A DNA stretch of 34,296 nucleotides from Paracraurococcus lichenis. Its GTDB lineage: Bacteria; Pseudomonadota; Alphaproteobacteria; Acetobacterales; Acetobacteraceae. The stretch is taken from the NCBI RefSeq assembly GCF_030657435.1, contig NZ_JAUTWS010000054.1:1-34296 (forward strand), given 5' to 3'. Shown one piece after another: positions 16,631-25,032 of this stretch (position 1 is its first letter; each line of letters starts with the position of its first letter). Under the pieces are notes generated by a model, which did not search any database, was not told the DNA's origin, and was given only the letters and a program-made list of their open reading frames with translations. Position numbers and translations under genes: made by a program.

Positions 16631-17617
16631 TCAATTGGTCGCCGTCACGCCGGCCAGGCGGATGGCGGCGCCCCATTTCGCTCGCTCCCGCGCCAGATGC
16701 GCCTCGAACGGGCCGCGGCCGCTGCCGACCACGGTGGCGCCGGCGGCGGTCAGCTTGTCCTTCACCTCGGGGTCGAGCGTCGCGCGCACCACTGCCTCCT
16801 CCAGCCGCGCGGCAATCGCCTCCGGCGTATGGCTCGGCGCGAAGAAGCCGAACCAGGAGGTGATCTCGTAGTCCGGGAAGCCCTGCTCGATGAAGGTCGG
16901 CAGATCGGGGAAGCCGGGCGCCCGCTCGCGCGCGGCGATGCCGACCGCCCGCATCTGGCCATTGCGCATGTAGGGCGAGGCGACGGACAGCTCGACCGAG
17001 GCGGCGTTGACCGTGCCGGCGATCAGGGCGGCATGGGCCTCCCCGCCGCCCTTGTAGGTGACGTGCAGCACCTCAATCCCCGCGGCCTGGGCGAGGATCT
17101 CCCCGGCCAGTGAGTGCGGCGTGCCGACGCCGCCATCGCCGAGCGCGAGCGGCTCCCGCCGCGCCTTCGTCCAGGCCAGCAGTTCCGCGATGCTGGTCGC
17201 CGGGATCTGCGGATTGATCACCAGCACATGGGGAACATAGGCGGCCTGGCTCAGGCCGATGAAGTCGCGGGCGGGATCGTAGCCGGCATTGGGTTCGAGC
17301 TGGGGGTAGATGCTGATGGTGGTCGTCGAGCCGACCAGGAAGGTGTAGCCATCCGGCGCGGCGCGCGCCGCGGCGACCGACCCGATCGCGCCGGAAGCCC
17401 CGCCGCGGTTCTCGATCACCACGGGTTGGCCAATGGTCTGCGACAGCCTGTTGCCGACCAACCGTCCCACAAGGTCCACCGTGCCGCCGGGGCCGAAGGG
17501 CACGATCAGCCGGAGCGGCCGGTCCGGATAGTCCTGCGCCCGCGCGACCGACGGCGCGGCAAGCGCGGCCAGCAGAGCACGCCGGGACAGGCGAAGGCAG
17601 GACAGGCGCTGGCTCAT
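16631..17617 (-). CDS. Tripartite-tricarboxylate-type (Bug family) periplasmic binding protein, orphan 2
   Basis: A 328-residue periplasmic binding protein. The N-terminus has an Arg pair in LRLSRRALLAALAAPSVARAQ, giving an export signal that could use either Sec or Tat; cleavage is expected after AQ near residue 28. Family blocks: YPDRPLRLIVPFGPGGTVDLVGRLV, VIENRGGASGAIGSVAAA, PDGYTFLVGSTTT, VLHVTYKGGGEAHAALIAGTVNAA and GFPDLPTFIEQGFPDYEITSWFG. It leads the unit with the HpcH-type lyase. No TctA/TctB permease is encoded in the window. The upstream 136 bases contain a site related to the MarR operator and a second palindrome. Confidence 0.9.
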   Translation of the reverse strand: MSQRLSCLRLSRRALLAALAAPSVARAQDYPDRPLRLIVPFGPGGTVDLVGRLVGNRLSQTIGQPVVIENRGGASGAIGSVAAARAAPDGYTFLVGSTTTISIYPQLEPNAGYDPARDFIGLSQAAYVPHVLVINPQIPATSIAELLAWTKARREPLALGDGGVGTPHSLAGEILAQAAGIEVLHVTYKGGGEAHAALIAGTVNAASVELSVASPYMRNGQMRAVGIAARERAPGFPDLPTFIEQGFPDYEITSWFGFFAPSHTPEAIAARLEEAVVRATLDPEVKDKLTAAGATVVGSGRGPFEAHLARERAKWGAAIRLAGVTATN

Positions 17618-17711
17618 GCGGGATACCCCTCGCGAGATGGAGCGTCATGACACGGCGTCCCAACCCCGCATCTCGGCCGGCGGGTTGACAGCACTCTCAC
17701 GCGGAGACGAA

Positions 17712-17730
17712 TAGCTTGTCAACTTTGCTT
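17712..17730. promoter_or_regulatory. Candidate MarR operator, site e (Bug-HpcH unit)
   Basis: TAGCTTGTCAACTTTGCTT matches site d at 12 of 19 positions and keeps the TAGCTT half-site. It lies 95 bases upstream of the Bug start codon at 17617. It overlaps the palindrome AACTTT-GCTTGG-AAAGTT at 17721-17738 (perfect 6-bp arms). This is one of the weaker copies of the motif. Confidence 0.4.
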
Positions 17731-17753
17731 GGAAAGTTTGGTATTCCAGCGCG

Positions 17754-18466
<713 letters not shown>

Positions 18467-18467
<1 letters not shown>

Positions 18468-19207
18468 CAGGCGGCGGTCCCGAGATAGGCGTCGAGCACC
18501 CGCGGGTCCTGCCGCACCCGCTCCGGTGGGCCGCTCGCGATGAGCGTGCCGAAGTCGAGCACCTGCAGCCGGTCGCACAGCCCCATCACGAAGGGCATGT
18601 CATGCTCGATCAGCAGCACTGCCATCCCGTCGGCGCGCAGGCTGCGGATCAGCCCGGCCAGCGCCGCCGCCTCCTCCGGGTTCATGCCGGCCACCGGCTC
18701 GTCGAGCAGCAGCAGGCGCGGTTGCGCGATCCAGGCGCGGGCGATCTCCACGCGGCGCTGCACGCCATAGGGCAGGGTCGTCGCCAGCCGGTCGCGGCAG
18801 GGGCCGAGGCCGAAGCGCTCGAGCGCCGCCGCGACCCGCGCCCGCCCGGCGTCCCCGCCGCCCGGAAGCAGGCTCGCGGCGAAGCCGGATGGCTGAGCCA
18901 CATGCAGGTGCTCTGCGACCGTCATGGACGGGAAGAGCCGGATGTTCTGGAAGGTCCGGGCCAGGCCGAGCCGGGCGATGCGGTGCGGCGGCAGCCCCTG
19001 GATCGGCCGGCCCTCGAAGAGCACCGCGCCGGAGGTCAGCCGATAGGCGCCGGTGATGACGTTGAACAGCGTCGTCTTGCCGGCGCCGTTCGGCCCGATG
19101 ACGCCGAGGATCTCGCCCGCCGCCAGGGACAGCGAGACGTCGCCGAGGGCGGTGACTCCGCCGAAGCGCATGGTCGCGTCGCGCAGTTCGAGCAGCGGCG
19201 GGCTCAT
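18467..19207 (-). CDS. livG: Branched-chain-amino-acid-type ABC transporter ATPase, LivG-like
   Basis: A 246-residue ATPase, partner of the LivF-like protein. Walker A GPNGAGKTT lies near residues 36-44, followed by the LivG-typical LARTFQNIRLFPSMTVAEHL, a shortened signature region (TLPYGVQRRVEIARAW), Walker B LLLLDEPVAGMNPEEA, and the switch His in LIEHDMPFVMGLCDRLQVLDFG. The C-terminal tail ends VLDAYLGTA, the family norm. ATG 19207 overlaps the LivM stop by four bases and replaces the longer open frame to 19468. Confidence 0.93.
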
Positions 19208-20034
19208 GCGGGGCCGGGCGCGCGGCGGCGGAACAGCGCGGCGTCCAGCACGCCCTGCCGGCGCACCAGCAGCACCAGGACCAGCAGCGCGCCATAGGCG
19301 GCGAGCCGCCAGTCCGCGACGACGCGCAGCCATTCCGGCAGGAGGACCAGCAGCCCGGCCCCCAGCACCGGCCCGGCCGCGACCGTGGAGCCGCCGAGGA
19401 CCACCGCCATGACCAGCTCGGTCGAGCGTTCGAAGCCGAAATTGCCGGGCTCGATGAAGAGGTGCCAATGCGCGAACAGGCCGCCCGCCAACCCCGAGAG
19501 CGCCGCGCCCGTGCCGAAGGCGCCGACCTTCAGCGCGGTGCCGGACAGGCCGATCAGGTTCGCCGCCACCTCGTCGTCATGCACGGCCCGCAGCATCAGC
19601 CAGAGGCGCGAGCGCGCGAGCAGGCCGAGCGCCAGCAGGATGCCGAGCAGCCAGGCCCAGATGACCCAGACCTCCAGCCGGCGCATGCCGCTGAAGCCCG
19701 CGGCGCCGCCCAGCGGCTCGAAGGCCTGCAGGATGCTGCGCGTCATCTCGCCGAAGCCGAGCGTCGCCATCGCCAGGTAGATCCCGCGCAGGCGGAGCGC
19801 CGGGAAGCCGACCAGCGCGCCGACCCCGGCGGCGAGCGCCGCGCCGGCCGGCAGCGCCCCGGCGAGCGGCCAGCCGGCGACCACCGTCAGCCAGCCCGCG
19901 GCATAGGCGCCGATCGCCATGAAGGCGCCATTGCCGAGGGAGAGCTGGCCGCTCGCCAGGATGACGTAGACGCCGAGCGCGGCGATGCCGGCGATGCCGA
20001 TCTCCGCGAAAAGGCCCGCCAGGTAGGACGACAT
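19204..20034 (-). CDS. livM: Branched-chain-amino-acid-type ABC transporter permease, LivM-like
   Basis: A 276-residue membrane protein with about eight hydrophobic helices. Family blocks: LGVYVILASGQLSLGNGAFMAIGAYA near residues 20-45, GIYLAMATLGFGEMTRSIL, MLRAVHDDEVAANLIGLSGTALKVGAFGTGAALSGLAGGLFAHW near 155-200, and ELVMAVVLGGSTVAAGPVLGAGLL. The C-terminus is short and basic. The stop overlaps the LivG start. Its ATG (20034) also overlaps the LivH stop by one base, so all membrane and ATPase genes of the unit are coupled. Confidence 0.92.
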   Translation of the reverse strand: MSSYLAGLFAEIGIAGIAALGVYVILASGQLSLGNGAFMAIGAYAAGWLTVVAGWPLAGALPAGAALAAGVGALVGFPALRLRGIYLAMATLGFGEMTRSILQAFEPLGGAAGFSGMRRLEVWVIWAWLLGILLALGLLARSRLWLMLRAVHDDEVAANLIGLSGTALKVGAFGTGAALSGLAGGLFAHWHLFIEPGNFGFERSTELVMAVVLGGSTVAAGPVLGAGLLVLLPEWLRVVADWRLAAYGALLVLVLLVRRQGVLDAALFRRRAPGPA

Positions 20035-20909
20035 CAGACGCGCTGCGCGACGGCGGCCCGGCCGCCCAGCAGCCCCTGCGGGCGCAGCAGCAGGATCAGG
20101 ATCATGAGCCCGTAGACCGCGACGTCGCGGAAGCCCGCGCCGCCCTCCACCACGCTGAACACCTCGACCAGGCCGACCAGCGGCCCGGCCAGCAGCACGC
20201 CCCAGACGCGCGTGGCGCCGCCGATCACCATCACCGCAATGGCCTTCAGCCCGGTCTCCACCCCGACATAGGGCGTGAGCGCCGCGTAGTGCAGGCCGAT
20301 CAGCACGCCCGCGATCCCGGCCAGCCCGCCCGAGAGCCCGAAGGCGAGGCTGGTCGCGCGATCCGCCGGGACGCCGAGCAGGCGGGCGACGTCGCGGTTC
20401 TCGGCGATGGCGCGCAGCCCCAATCCGAAGCGGCTGCGCTGCACCAGCCAGGCGAGGCCGGCGACGAGCAGGACCGTCGCGGCGAGGATGAAGATCTGCG
20501 CGACCCCGATCGAGGCGCCGCCGAGCGCGACCCGCCCGTCCAGCAGGTCGGGCGGCAATTGCAGCGGGTCGGAGCCCCAGAGATTCACCGCCGCGGTTTG
20601 CAGCACCGCCGAGCAGCCGAGCGTCGAGAGCAGCGGCAGGATCGGCGGCCCGCGGCGCAGCGGGCGGTAGGCGATGCGCTCCACAGCCACGGCCAGCGCG
20701 CCGCAGCCCGCGGCCGCAGCGGCGATCGCGACCGGCAGCGGCCAGTCCGCGAGGACGAGGCTCAGCCCGATATAGCCGCCGAGCATGAAGAGCTCTGCCA
20801 CCGCCAGGTTGAGCACGCCGAGGACGCCCATCACCAGGGAGAAGGCGAGCGCGACCAGGGTGTAGACGGCCCCGAGGGTCAGGCCGTTCACCGCCTGCTG
20901 CAGCAGCAC
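20034..20909 (-). CDS. livH: Branched-chain-amino-acid-type ABC transporter permease, LivH-like (GTG start)
   Basis: A 291-residue membrane permease. The conserved start region reads VLLQQAVNGLTLGAVYTLVALAFSLVMGVLGVLNLAVAELFMLGGY, followed by ERIAYRPLRRGPPILPLLSTLG and GLGLRAIAENRDVARLLGVPADRATSLAFGLSGGLAGIAGVL, all LivH hallmarks. No ATG exists near the N-terminus. A GTG at 20909 (five bases past the SBP stop) gives the family-normal length, so it is chosen; CTG codons just upstream are less likely. The long open frame to 22160 is a shadow of the SBP gene. It forms the channel with the LivM-like permease. Confidence 0.9.
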   Translation of the reverse strand: MLLQQAVNGLTLGAVYTLVALAFSLVMGVLGVLNLAVAELFMLGGYIGLSLVLADWPLPVAIAAAAAGCGALAVAVERIAYRPLRRGPPILPLLSTLGCSAVLQTAAVNLWGSDPLQLPPDLLDGRVALGGASIGVAQIFILAATVLLVAGLAWLVQRSRFGLGLRAIAENRDVARLLGVPADRATSLAFGLSGGLAGIAGVLIGLHYAALTPYVGVETGLKAIAVMVIGGATRVWGVLLAGPLVGLVEVFSVVEGGAGFRDVAVYGLMILILLLRPQGLLGGRAAVAQRV

Positions 20910-20914
20910 GGCGG

Positions 20915-22138
20915 TCAGCAGGTCAGCGCGCCGGCGGTGGAGCAGCCGCGCAGCTTCTCGGTCCAGGCGCCGTTCTGGCCGACCACGACCAGGAAGGTCT
21001 TCACCGCGTCGCCGTCCGGGTTGAAGTGGATCGGGCCGGACAGGCCGTCGAAGCCGGTCAGGTGCTCGAGATGGGCGCGGATCCGCTCCCGGTCGGTGGC
21101 CAGGTCGGCCTCGGCGAGGGTGAGGCCCTGCTTGCGCACGGCGTCGAGGAAGATGCCGAGGATCTCCTGGATGTTCGCGTCGTACATGCTGGGCTCGATC
21201 GTCGCCGGCAGGCCGGAGGTGCGGCGCAGGATCGGGGTCAGCGCCTCGGTGAAGCGGCGCGCCGCCTCGCCGGGCTGGCCGGCATAGTAGGTGGCGCAGG
21301 AGACGATCGGCAGCTCCGGCACGGCGCGCAGGATGGCCGAGGAGATCAGCGGCGTGCCGCCGATGACCGGCTTCGTCAGCCCTTGGCGGCGCATCTCGCG
21401 CAGCACGGTGATCGCCTGGCTGTAGTCGGCGGCGCAGACCACGGCGTCGGGGTCGAGCGCCTTCAGCGCCGTCACCTGGGCGCTGACGTCGATGTCGCCG
21501 GTGTTGAAGCTGGCGAGCCCGCCGGCATTGGCGAGCGCGATGCCGCCCTGGCCCAGCAGCTCCGGCATGATACGGCTGCCGAGGGCGACCGAATTGGCGT
21601 CCTTGGCGTCGTAGATGATGGCGACCTTGGCGACCCGGTAGGCCTCCTTCAGGAAGGGCAGCGCGGTGCGCATCAGCACCGCCTCGTCGATCGTGTTGCG
21701 GAAGGCCCAGGGCCGGTTCGCCGCGGCGACGCCCGGCTTGGAGGAGGCCTGGGAGATGCAGGGCACCCGCGCCTGGTTGGCGACGGGGAAGGCGACCTCG
21801 CAGGCGCTGCTGGTCAGCGGCCCGGCGATGCCGAGCACCTTGTCGTCCTCGGCCAGCTTGCGCACCAGGTTGGCGGCCTGGGCGGGGCGGGCCGCGTCGT
21901 CGTAGACGAAGAGCCGGAGCTTCGCGCCCTCCACGCCGCCGGCGGCGTTCACCTGCTCCTCGATCATGCGCAGCGTCGCGGTGTTGCTGCGCCCCCATTC
22001 GGCGAAGGGTCCGCTGCTCGGCACCACGGCGCCGATCCTGACCTCCCGCCCCACCAGCCGGCCGGACTGGGCGCGCGCGCCGGGGGCGGCGACGGCTCCT
22101 GCGGCGAGCAGGGCAAGCGAACGGCGGGTCAGGATCAT
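20915..22138 (-). CDS. Liv-type ABC transporter periplasmic substrate-binding protein, LivJ-like
   Basis: A 407-residue binding protein (Peripla_BP_6 type), first gene of the livJHMGF-order unit. The signal sequence ILTRRSLALLAAGAVAAPGARAQ contains RR before a hydrophobic stretch; cleavage is expected after AQ near residue 24. The mature part shows VRIGAVVPSSGPFAEWG, ERVNAAGG-type helix (EQVNAAGGVEGAKLRLFVYDDAA), VLGIAGPLTSSACEVAFPVANQ and AIIYDAKDANSVALGSRI. GGAGG lies eight bases upstream of ATG 22138; two further upstream in-frame ATGs exist but would extend the signal unusually. Its ligand is unknown; control by a site shared with the oxygenase genes suggests it imports the pathway substrate. 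Confidence 0.9.
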   Translation of the reverse strand: MILTRRSLALLAAGAVAAPGARAQSGRLVGREVRIGAVVPSSGPFAEWGRSNTATLRMIEEQVNAAGGVEGAKLRLFVYDDAARPAQAANLVRKLAEDDKVLGIAGPLTSSACEVAFPVANQARVPCISQASSKPGVAAANRPWAFRNTIDEAVLMRTALPFLKEAYRVAKVAIIYDAKDANSVALGSRIMPELLGQGGIALANAGGLASFNTGDIDVSAQVTALKALDPDAVVCAADYSQAITVLREMRRQGLTKPVIGGTPLISSAILRAVPELPIVSCATYYAGQPGEAARRFTEALTPILRRTSGLPATIEPSMYDANIQEILGIFLDAVRKQGLTLAEADLATDRERIRAHLEHLTGFDGLSGPIHFNPDGDAVKTFLVVVGQNGAWTEKLRGCSTAGALTC

Positions 22139-22209
22139 CGGGAAGGCCTCCATCGGACACGGTCCGGCGCCGAAGTCCGGCGGCACCGGGAGCGTTCCTC
22201 TGCTTTTAG

Positions 22210-22228
22210 AAGCTATCAAGAATAACTA
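22210..22228. promoter_or_regulatory. Candidate MarR operator, site c (Liv transporter unit)
   Basis: On the minus strand TAGTTATTCTTGATAGCTT; it matches the MarR-adjacent site at 14 of 19 positions and site d at 14 of 19. It lies 72 bases upstream of the LivJ-like start codon, in an AT-rich patch that stands out from the surrounding GC-rich DNA. Confidence 0.55.
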
Positions 22229-22266
22229 TCGCGCCAGCATCGACCGGCCGCAAGCCGGGGGCGAGT

Positions 22267-22776
22267 TCAAGGCGCGGGCAAGGCGGCGTAGGCGCCGCGC
22301 AGGTAGACCAGGGCCTGTTCCTCCCGCACCGTGCTGACGGCCCGGACGCGACCGATGACGATGCCATGGGTGTGCCGCTCGATCAGTTCCTCGACCTCGC
22401 AGTCGACCGCGACCATGGCGTCGGCGAGGATCGGCGCGCCGGTCACGCCGGTCCGCCACTCGGCCCCGAGGTAGCGGTCGGCGCCGTGGACGCCGCCTTG
22501 GCCGGCGAAGCGCTGCGCCAGCCCCAGGTGGCGGTCCGCCAGCAGGTTCACCGCGAAGCTGCGGTAGCGCCGGATCAGCGGCCAGCTCGCACCCTGGCGA
22601 TTGATGCAGACGAGGAGCGTCGGCGGCTCGACCGAGAGGGAGGTGACCGATGTGGCGACGAGCCCCCCGCGCTCCTCCCCCTGCCCGATGGAGATCGCGC
22701 AGACGCCGCCGGCAAGCTGGCGCATCGCCTGGCGAAAGGCCGGGCCCAGATCGTCCTCGAGTGCTGCTGCTGCCAT
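22267..22776 (-). CDS. Flavin reductase (HpaC/NtaB-like, FMN-binding split-barrel)
   Basis: A 169-residue NAD(P)H:flavin reductase of the small component of two-component monooxygenases. It supplies FADH2 or FMNH2 to partner oxygenases. Conserved blocks: FRQAMRQLAGGVCAISIG near residues 14-31, GGLVATSVTSLSVEPPTLLVCINRQ near 37-61, FAVNLLADRHLGLAQRFAG, ADAMVAVDCEVEELIERHTHGIVIGRV with the GDHxxxxGxV-type motif as RHTHGIVIG. Length is typical. It diverges from the MarR gene with the best operator copy between them. It most plausibly serves the HpaB-like enzyme at 25032 and possibly the NtaA-type oxygenases, none of which has its own adjacent reductase. Confidence 0.9.
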   Translation of the reverse strand: MAAAALEDDLGPAFRQAMRQLAGGVCAISIGQGEERGGLVATSVTSLSVEPPTLLVCINRQGASWPLIRRYRSFAVNLLADRHLGLAQRFAGQGGVHGADRYLGAEWRTGVTGAPILADAMVAVDCEVEELIERHTHGIVIGRVRAVSTVREEQALVYLRGAYAALPAP

Positions 22777-22823
22777 GTCGGCCCGCCCGCTGGATGACTC
22801 CCGGATGCCGGAATATCGCCTGT

Positions 22824-22842
22824 TAGCTTTTCTTCAAAGCTA
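22824..22842. promoter_or_regulatory. MarR operator candidate, best copy (site a)
   Basis: TAGCTTTTCTTCAAAGCTA is a perfect inverted repeat with 7-bp arms (TAGCTTT/AAAGCTA) around TCTTC. It lies in the divergent space between the flavin reductase gene (48 bases upstream of its start) and the marR gene (118 bases upstream). MarR-family proteins commonly bind such palindromes next to their own genes (established); binding here is inference. Confidence 0.65.
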
Positions 22843-22960
22843 TTTTTTCCCACGCAGCTCCGGCGCAGGTTGACGCGCACCGCCTTCACGGCCAGATGCG
22901 ACGGCAAACAAGCCATGGCCGGCGCCGCCTTCGCCGGTCCTGAGACAAGGTCACACGCGC

Positions 22961-23593
22961 ATGCCCCGACAGACCGCGGCCGCCCGCCCGGCCGCACGCA
23001 AGGCGAGCACCGCCGCATCGGCGTCCCGTCCCGTCGCCCTGACGATCACCCGCCCGGAATTGCTGGTCGACGGCTCCGACTTCGCCTTCCGCAAGCTGGT
23101 GCACGGCCTCTTCGCCTTCCTCGCCCGGCACGAGGCCGTGCGCGAGGGTCATGGGTCGGTCATCGGCCTGGCCGGCATCGAATACACGGTGCTGATCTCG
23201 ATCAACCACCTCGCGCACCAGGGCGATGTCAGCGTGCGGACGGTGGCCGACCACCTGCACCTGAGCGGGGCCTTCGTCACCACCATCACCAACAAGCTGT
23301 CGGCGCGCGGGCTGATCACCAAGGAAGTGGACCCGCTCGACCGCCGCCGCGTCTGCCTGCTGGTGTCGGCGCATGGGCGTGACCTGCTGGACCGGCTGGC
23401 GCCGACCCAGCGCCAGGTGAACGACGTGCAGTTCGGCTGCCTCAACGCGAAGGAGTTCCACCAGCTACTGGACATCGTGGAGCGGCTGGTCGAGTCGAGC
23501 GACAAGGCGGTGGCCCTGCAGCGCTACCTCTCCGAGTCCGCCGGGCCCGCGCCGCTGCCGAAACCGGCGGGGAGCAGGCGGCGTGGCGGCTAA
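22961..23593 (+). CDS. MarR-family transcriptional regulator
   Basis: A 210-residue regulator with a winged helix-turn-helix. After about 28 basic, Ala-rich residues, the N-terminal dimerisation helices run to about residue 65. The DNA-binding part spans roughly 70-135: IEYTVLISINHLA, VSVRTVADHLHLSGAFVTTITNKLSARGLI with the recognition helix near 102-114, and the wing KEVDPLDRRRVCLLVS. A C-terminal helix (QLLDIVERLVESSDKAVALQRYL) completes dimerisation. The tail is Pro/Arg-rich. Its stop overlaps the convergent ferredoxin stop by four bases. It is the only intact regulator in the 14-30.6 kb part of the window and is the natural candidate to bind the seven related palindromes there. Confidence 0.92.
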   Translation: MPRQTAAARPAARKASTAASASRPVALTITRPELLVDGSDFAFRKLVHGLFAFLARHEAVREGHGSVIGLAGIEYTVLISINHLAHQGDVSVRTVADHLHLSGAFVTTITNKLSARGLITKEVDPLDRRRVCLLVSAHGRDLLDRLAPTQRQVNDVQFGCLNAKEFHQLLDIVERLVESSDKAVALQRYLSESAGPAPLPKPAGSRRRGG

Positions 23594-23787
23594 TCCGCCT
23601 CCAGGCGGATCGCACCGACGGGACAGAGCAGGATCGCCTCCTCGACCGCCCCGCGCTGCTCCTCCGGCGGCGTAGCGTCGAGGAGGACGACGATGCCGTC
23701 AGCCTCCCCCTGGTCGAAGACCGCCGGCGCAGCCATGACGCACTGGCCGGCACCGCAGCACTTCTCCGGCTCGATGACGATGCGCAT
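23590..23787 (-). CDS. Small [3Fe-4S]-type ferredoxin, P450 partner
   Basis: A 65-residue ferredoxin of the kind that passes electrons to bacterial cytochromes P450. It reads VIEPEKCCGAGQCVMAAPAVFDQ with candidate ligands C10 (or C11), C16 and, in the C-terminal LLCPVGAI, C55. This three-cysteine pattern with A/G where the fourth would be is typical of single-cluster [3Fe-4S] P450 ferredoxins. The conserved APxVFDQxEADGxVVLL block is present. It starts 21 bases after the P450 stop, so it is co-transcribed with it. No ferredoxin reductase gene is found in the window; electrons must come from one encoded elsewhere. Confidence 0.93.
   Translation of the reverse strand: MRIVIEPEKCCGAGQCVMAAPAVFDQGEADGIVVLLDATPPEEQRGAVEEAILLCPVGAIRLEAD
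23593..23610. terminator. Hairpin at the convergent marR/ferredoxin gene ends
   Basis: ATCCGCC-TCCA-GGCGGAT is a perfect 7-bp stem at the end of both convergent genes, starting at the last base of the marR stop. It lies within the last codons of the ferredoxin gene. It may terminate transcription of marR; a T-tract is lacking. Confidence 0.45.
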
Positions 23788-23808
23788 CCCGATCTCCCTC
23801 CCCTTTTC

Positions 23809-25032
23809 CTACCAGCGCACCGGCACGCGTTCGACGCCATAGACGAAGCTCTGCTCGCGGTAGGTCAGGCTGGTGACCGGCACATCCAGGGCGAGGCCGG
23901 GCAGGCGGCGGAACAGCGTGCCGAGCAGCACCGACAGCTCCGCACGCGCGAGCGGCTGGCCGAGGCACTGGTGCGGGCCGTAGCCGAAGGCGACGTGGTG
24001 GCGGGCATCGCGGCGGATGTCGAAGCGGTCCGGATCCGGGAAGGCCGCAGGGTCGCGGTCGGCCGCCGGGTTGTGAGCGATGATGCCCTCGCCCGCACGG
24101 ATGGTCACGCCGGCGATCTCGATATCCGCCAGCGCGGTCCGCCGGCGCCCCGCATGCGCGGGATCGATGTAGCGGAGGATCTCCTCGACCGCGCCAGGCA
24201 GCAGCGCCGGGTCGTCGATCAGCGCCTGCTTCTGCCCGGGATTCTCCAGCAGGGCCAGCACGCCCATCGCCATGGTATTGGCCGAGGTCTCGTGGCCCGC
24301 GACCAGCAGCAGCCGGGCCATGCCGATCAGTTGGTGGCGCGTCAGATGGCCGGGCCGCATCTGGTTCACCACCAGCCGGCTCAGCAGGTCGTCCTGGGGA
24401 TCGGCGTCCTTGCGGTCGATCAGCCCGCCGATATAGCCGTCGCACAGCTCCTCGCTGGCCGCCGCGGCCCGCTCCGGCGGGGTATGGGCCGAGGCGATGA
24501 CCATCGCCATGTCGTGGAAATAGGGCTGGTCGGCATAGGGCACGCCGAGCAGGTCGCAGATCGCGGTGATCGGCAGGGCGAGCGTCAGGTCGTGCACCAG
24601 GTCGGCGGGCGGCCCCTTGGCGACCATGGCGTCGAGCAGCCCGTCCACGATGGCCTGCAGCCGCGGTTTCATCGCCTCGATCCGCTTCACCGTGAACTCC
24701 GCGGTCAGCATGCGTCGCTGCTGCAGGTGCTCGGGCGCATCCATCGCGATGAAGGTCGGATACTTCCGCCGGACGATGGTCATCCCGGGATTCGCGCCGG
24801 GGTAATTCGGCCGCAGGTTGTCGGCGCTGACGCGCGGATCGGTCAGCAGCGCGCGCAGCTCGGCATAGCCGGTGACCAGCCAGGCCTCTTGCCCGTTCCA
24901 CAGCCTCACCCGGGCCAGCGGGGCGGCCCGGCGCATCTCGGCCAGGGCGGGCGGCGGGTCGAGCGGCCAGGCGCGGCGGGTCGGGTAGTCCGGCAGCGTG
25001 GCGGACTGGAAGGGGCAGGCGGCGGCCGACAT
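23809..25032 (-). CDS. Cytochrome P450
   Basis: A 407-residue soluble bacterial P450. Key elements: C-helix DAPEHLQQRRMLTAEFTVKR near 98-117, I-helix AGHETSAN at 245-252 (oxygen-activation Thr249), ExxR as E284-R287, the PxxFPDPDRFDIRR region near 328-341, and the haem-binding FGYGPHQCLGQPLAR with ligand C356. There is no membrane anchor. The ATG at 25032 overlaps the HpaB-like stop by four bases; the longer open frame to 26250 is a shadow. Class I electron supply is implied by the following ferredoxin gene. Family knowledge predicts hydroxylation or demethylation of a small hydrophobic molecule; pairing with a flavin-dependent monooxygenase suggests two successive oxygenations of the same compound. 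Confidence 0.95.
   Translation of the reverse strand: MSAAACPFQSATLPDYPTRRAWPLDPPPALAEMRRAAPLARVRLWNGQEAWLVTGYAELRALLTDPRVSADNLRPNYPGANPGMTIVRRKYPTFIAMDAPEHLQQRRMLTAEFTVKRIEAMKPRLQAIVDGLLDAMVAKGPPADLVHDLTLALPITAICDLLGVPYADQPYFHDMAMVIASAHTPPERAAAASEELCDGYIGGLIDRKDADPQDDLLSRLVVNQMRPGHLTRHQLIGMARLLLVAGHETSANTMAMGVLALLENPGQKQALIDDPALLPGAVEEILRYIDPAHAGRRRTALADIEIAGVTIRAGEGIIAHNPAADRDPAAFPDPDRFDIRRDARHHVAFGYGPHQCLGQPLARAELSVLLGTLFRRLPGLALDVPVTSLTYREQSFVYGVERVPVRW

Noticed and set aside
20034..22160. A 708-codon frame that would fuse extra sequence to LivH
   Set aside because: The upstream portion shadows the LivJ-like gene; a GTG at 20909 gives the normal LivH length.
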